NCBI GenBank assembly: GCA_903874585.1
Contig: CAIQSY010000035.1
Coordinates: forward strand, 1-8,573
DNA length: 8,573 nucleotides
Direction: 5' to 3'
Origin: an uncultured Chlorobiaceae bacterium
Lineage (GTDB): Bacteria; Bacteroidota; Chlorobiia; Chlorobiales; Chlorobiaceae
Position numbers and translations under genes: made by a program. Below are positions 6,024 to 8,573 of the stretch, one piece after another; position 1 is the first letter of the stretch; each line of letters starts with the position of its first letter. The notes beneath the pieces are model-generated. The model was not told the origin of the DNA. It saw only the letters and a list, made by a program, of their open reading frames with translations, and did not search any database.

Positions 6024-6683
6024 TTATGCTATACCATGAGTTGTTTTATAGGCTTTCCAGTTGTGCTTGAGATAAAGAAATGCGTTGAAATCCTCCTGTT
6101 GAAGAAATGGATTGGATGCCCGTTCAACGCCTATGGTTGATGTTGGCGCCACACCATAATCGTGCCCGGGATAGACCATAGTCTCTTCTGGTAACCGCAT
6201 GAGTTTGTGATGCAACGATTCATACTCATCACGAGCCTGCTCATCGGTAACGGTGCCACCAACCTTACCCGTAAAGAGAGTATCGCCGGTAAAAAGAGCA
6301 TTATCAATATGCAGGCACATTGAATCCGAGGTATGACCTGGTGTGTAGATAATGCACATATTGAACAATCCAAGCGGAAAAAGAGCTCCATCAATCACCT
6401 CAATACCGGTACGACTACACGTCGAGCCATAGAGTAGAGGCTCAAGAGCTGTCATCTGCTTGAAAGCCTCGTTGCCGTTGGTATGATCGCTATGACCATG
6501 GGTAGAAAAAAGATAACGAAGAACAAAACCATGGTCATGAGCAAACTTAACAATCATATCGGGATCAAATGAAGCGTCAATCACAAGAGCTTCGCGCGTT
6601 GGTTGACACGCAACCAAGTAACCAAAGTTTCGATCGCCACCCGTACGAAACTGCTTGACAATAATGCAAGAGTCCTCCATCAT
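6024..6683 (-). CDS. Metallo-beta-lactamase-fold hydrolase, glyoxalase II-like
   Basis: The 219-residue product has the full metal-binding set of the glyoxalase II group: THGHSDH (His62, His64, Asp66, His67), TPGHTSD with His117, FTGDTLF with Asp134, and VYPGHDYG with His174. This predicts a two-metal cytoplasmic hydrolase acting on a thioester or related thiol adduct; hydroxyacylglutathione hydrolases and persulfide dioxygenases share these motifs. The segment after the last His (STIG, ER, NPFL) is typical of the small bacterial glyoxalase II-like proteins. The long C-terminal glutathione-binding part of classical glyoxalase II is missing, so the substrate is not known. The start ATG overlaps the stop of the PII-like gene (ATGA, 6683-6680), so the two are translationally coupled; the next codon is also ATG and could be used. 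Two hairpins follow the gene. Confidence 0.88.
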   Translation of the reverse strand: MMEDSCIIVKQFRTGGDRNFGYLVACQPTREALVIDASFDPDMIVKFAHDHGFVLRYLFSTHGHSDHTNGNEAFKQMTALEPLLYGSTCSRTGIEVIDGALFPLGLFNMCIIYTPGHTSDSMCLHIDNALFTGDTLFTGKVGGTVTDEQARDEYESLHHKLMRLPEETMVYPGHDYGVAPTSTIGVERASNPFLQQEDFNAFLYLKHNWKAYKTTHGIA

Positions 6684-6988
6684 GCTGTTTTTTCAACATT
6701 CATAAGAAAAGCTTTGGCTGGAAAATCATTATCCACAACAATTGGATTCTTTTCAAGTTCAGCCATCATCGCCTCAGCTTTATCATCATCAAGGAGTGCA
6801 AAGCAAAGAGATGAATATGATGCTGGCATTTCATTGGTTGGCCACCACGCCTGCTGCTGTGAGCCTCGTTTTTCACAGTTACATCCTCTGATAGCAACAT
6901 TGCTGAACATGTGCACTTCATACTTCTGAAAGAGAGCTCGTACTTTCGGGCGAGTCTCTTCATGTCCCATAATGGCAATAAATTTCAT
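6680..6988 (-). CDS. Small PII-like (ferredoxin-fold) protein, function unknown
   Basis: The 102-residue protein shows a beta-alpha-beta-beta-alpha-beta order: MKFIAIMG, a helix about 11-24, VHMFSNVAIRG, a loop, SSLCFALLDDD, a helix about 70-81, and a last strand KAFLMNV (92-98). This order, and the placing of SNVAIRG before a long loop, resemble PII signalling proteins and the PII-like families found beside transporters. The loop at the place of the PII T-loop is unusual: C36-N-C38 followed by EKRGSQQQAWWP. Classical PII uridylylation and 2-oxoglutarate features are not seen. It starts 19 bases after the RND pump gene with AGGAGG seven bases before the ATG, and its stop overlaps the MBL gene. 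A role as a trimeric regulator or metal or thiol sensor for the pump is a guess. The fold is called by eye. Confidence 0.6.
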   Translation of the reverse strand: MKFIAIMGHEETRPKVRALFQKYEVHMFSNVAIRGCNCEKRGSQQQAWWPTNEMPASYSSLCFALLDDDKAEAMMAELEKNPIVVDNDFPAKAFLMNVEKTA

Positions 6989-6995
6989 CAGCTAT

Positions 6996-7001
6996 CCTCC
7001 T
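6996..7001 (-). promoter_or_regulatory. Strong ribosome binding site of the PII-like gene
   Basis: AGGAGG on the minus strand is placed seven bases before the ATG at 6988, inside the 19-base gap after the RND pump gene. It fixes the start of the PII-like gene and is the best Shine-Dalgarno match in the window, which suggests this small protein is made in quantity relative to the pump. Confidence 0.75.
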
Positions 7002-7007
7002 ATAGAG

Positions 7008-8573
7008 TTATTTTGATTTCTTTTCGACCATATAATATACAAGTGGAACAACAACCAAAGTCAAAATCGTTGAAAGCACACCACCCCAGATGAGTGATAT
7101 AGCAAGCCCCTGGAAAATCGGATCAAACAACATCACTATAGAACCAATCACCACTGCTCCAGATGTGAGAATAATTGGTCTGGTACGAACTGCTGCAGAC
7201 TCAATAACCGCTTGCTTCAGCTCAACGCCCTCTTCTCTGCGAATCTGGATAAAGTCAATAAGCAGCACGGAGTTACGCACCATAATACCAGCAAGTGCAA
7301 TCATACCAATCATGCTTGTGGCCGTAAAGAACGCGCCATGCAGCCAATGACCCGGAATAATACCTACAAGACTCAACGGAATGGCAATCATCATAATGAG
7401 CGGTGTCTTGAATGACTGGAACCAGCCAATAATCAAGAGGTAGATAATCACCAGAACAACAGCAAACGCAGTACCAAGATCTCTGAATACTTCAAAGGTA
7501 ATCTGCCATTCACCATCCCACTTCATTGAGAGCTTCTCCTCCGCTTTTGGTCCAGAGGTATAAAGCGGACTGACACTGTAACCGCCTGGTGTTTTTAATT
7601 GCTGAATTTTTTTATCCATATCAAGCATGGCATACACGGGGCTCTCCGTTGCACCGGCAACATCCGCCGTTACATACACCACGCGACGTAGATCCTTATG
7701 ATAAATACTCTTATCCTCAAGCTTCTCTTGAACGGTCACCAGCTCAGAGAGAGGAATCATCTCGCCAGCACGCAGACGTGTTGTAAGCGTACCCATGCCT
7801 TGCGACTGTACAAAAATGCCTGATAGGTTTGCCAGTGACGTTCTATCACTTTTTGGTAAACGAATCTGGATAGTTACAGGATCAAGCTCCTTTTCCGTAT
7901 GTAATAACCCGACATCCATACCAGCAATTGACATTCGAAGGGTCTGTGCGATCTGTTCAGCGGAAACGCCACGGAATGCAGCACGCTCTTTATTAACCAC
8001 CAGATTATACACGTTTTGATCATCCTCAACCATCCAATCCACATCAACCACGCCAGGTGTCTGCTCAAAAATGTTCTTCACCTGTTTCGCCAAAGCAATC
8101 TGCTCCTCTTGCGACGGACCGTAAATTTCAGCAACAAGCGTTGAGAGCACCGGCGGTCCTGGTGGAATCTCCACAATCTTTGCATTGCCTTGGTAACTGC
8201 GAGCAATTTGCTGCACACGAGCTCTCACTCGTTTAGCAATATCGTGGCTCTGCGCAGCACGCTCACCTTTGTGAATCAGATTTACCTGAATATCAGCCAT
8301 ATTCGCCTGCTGACGGAGGTAATAGTGGCGCACCAAACCATTGAAGTTAATCGGCGCATTGCTGCCAACATAATATTGGTAGCTGCTCACTTCCGGCACG
8401 GTTTTCAAATAACCGACAATCTCTTTTGCCACTTTTGCAGTCTGGTCAAGCGGCGTTCCTTCCGGCATGTCGATAATCACCTGAAACTCATTCTTGTTAT
8501 CAAACGGAAGCATCTTCATCTGCACCGCCTTCATCGGCACAAGCGCAATTGCACCCGCAAGCAACAATCCTAC
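7008..8573 (-). CDS. RND efflux pump permease, C-terminal half (5' end outside window)
   Basis: The frame is open at the right edge and gives 521 residues, about half of an RND permease (usual length 1000-1100). It begins in a transmembrane helix (VGLLLAGAIALVPM, TM7) and continues with the second periplasmic porter domain, starting KMLPFDNKNEFQVIIDMPEG. It then has five closely packed membrane helices (about 7480-7420, 7405-7340, 7325-7250, 7185-7125 and 7110-7027) and ends in EKKSK. These are TM8-TM12 of the AcrB/CusA superfamily. The pump uses the proton gradient to export compounds from periplasm or inner membrane, with an adaptor and outer-membrane channel not seen here. In TM10 the motif reads GIMVRNSVLLIDF, with Arg where AcrB has Lys940. 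The proton-relay aspartates of TM4 lie outside the window, and the substrate class (drug or metal) cannot be decided. It is followed 19 bases later by the PII-like gene. Confidence 0.93.
   Translation of the reverse strand, partial: VGLLLAGAIALVPMKAVQMKMLPFDNKNEFQVIIDMPEGTPLDQTAKVAKEIVGYLKTVPEVSSYQYYVGSNAPINFNGLVRHYYLRQQANMADIQVNLIHKGERAAQSHDIAKRVRARVQQIARSYQGNAKIVEIPPGPPVLSTLVAEIYGPSQEEQIALAKQVKNIFEQTPGVVDVDWMVEDDQNVYNLVVNKERAAFRGVSAEQIAQTLRMSIAGMDVGLLHTEKELDPVTIQIRLPKSDRTSLANLSGIFVQSQGMGTLTTRLRAGEMIPLSELVTVQEKLEDKSIYHKDLRRVVYVTADVAGATESPVYAMLDMDKKIQQLKTPGGYSVSPLYTSGPKAEEKLSMKWDGEWQITFEVFRDLGTAFAVVLVIIYLLIIGWFQSFKTPLIMMIAIPLSLVGIIPGHWLHGAFFTATSMIGMIALAGIMVRNSVLLIDFIQIRREEGVELKQAVIESAAVRTRPIILTSGAVVIGSIVMLFDPIFQGLAISLIWGGVLSTILTLVVVPLVYYMVEKKSK

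Noticed and set aside
6680..6683. Frameshift between the PII-like gene and the MBL gene
   Set aside because: The ATGA overlap is a normal coupled start and stop; both proteins are complete on their own.
6131..6978. Other minus-strand frames overlapping the MBL and PII-like genes
   Set aside because: They are out of frame with the motif-bearing genes and have no motif of their own.

Overview
The window reads as a stretch of chromosome from a green sulfur bacterium (Chlorobi, Chlorobium/Pelodictyon group). This is inferred from the proteins: a Chlorobium-like HemE, an anchor-less 'class E' succinate dehydrogenase/fumarate reductase (SdhA-SdhB-SdhE), mostly weak Shine-Dalgarno sites and moderate base composition. 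The species cannot be fixed from sequence alone. All recognisable genes lie on the minus strand except a transposase tail at the left edge.

Right to left, which is the direction of transcription: (1) 8573-7008 is the C-terminal half of an RND efflux pump, cut by the window edge. After 19 bases comes a 102-residue PII-like protein with a strong AGGAGG site, and then a small metallo-beta-lactamase hydrolase whose ATG overlaps the PII-like stop codon. These look like one operon, closed by two successive hairpins with T-runs (6000-5978 and 5945-5917). (2) 5820-5374 is a two-CBS-domain protein preceded by an inverted repeat and a TATAAT box. (3) 5253-1623 holds sdhA, sdhB and sdhE, with gaps of 11 and 17 bases, closed by a terminator near 1547-1511. 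(4) 1479-424 is hemE (uroporphyrinogen decarboxylase), closed by a strong terminator at 393-356. (5) 1-164 on the plus strand is the last 53 codons of an IS256/Mutator-type transposase, converging on hemE, with a probable IS right end near 199.

SdhABE interconverts succinate and fumarate. In green sulfur bacteria the reductive TCA cycle needs the fumarate-reducing direction. SdhB carries an extra cysteine that should turn the usual [3Fe-4S] centre into a [4Fe-4S] centre, plus a C-terminal extension resembling the tail of HdrC. SdhE has two HdrB-type CCG cysteine domains, and no transmembrane anchor gene is present. HemE supplies coproporphyrinogen for haem and bacteriochlorophyll. The CBS protein may be an adenylate sensor tied to energy metabolism, but only its position suggests this.

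The least described part is the RND pump / PII-like / MBL hydrolase set. The PII-like protein has a Cys-x-Cys in the region matching the PII T-loop, so it could be a small regulator of the pump. No CRISPR array, tRNA or rRNA was seen, and no gap between genes exceeds 300 bases.
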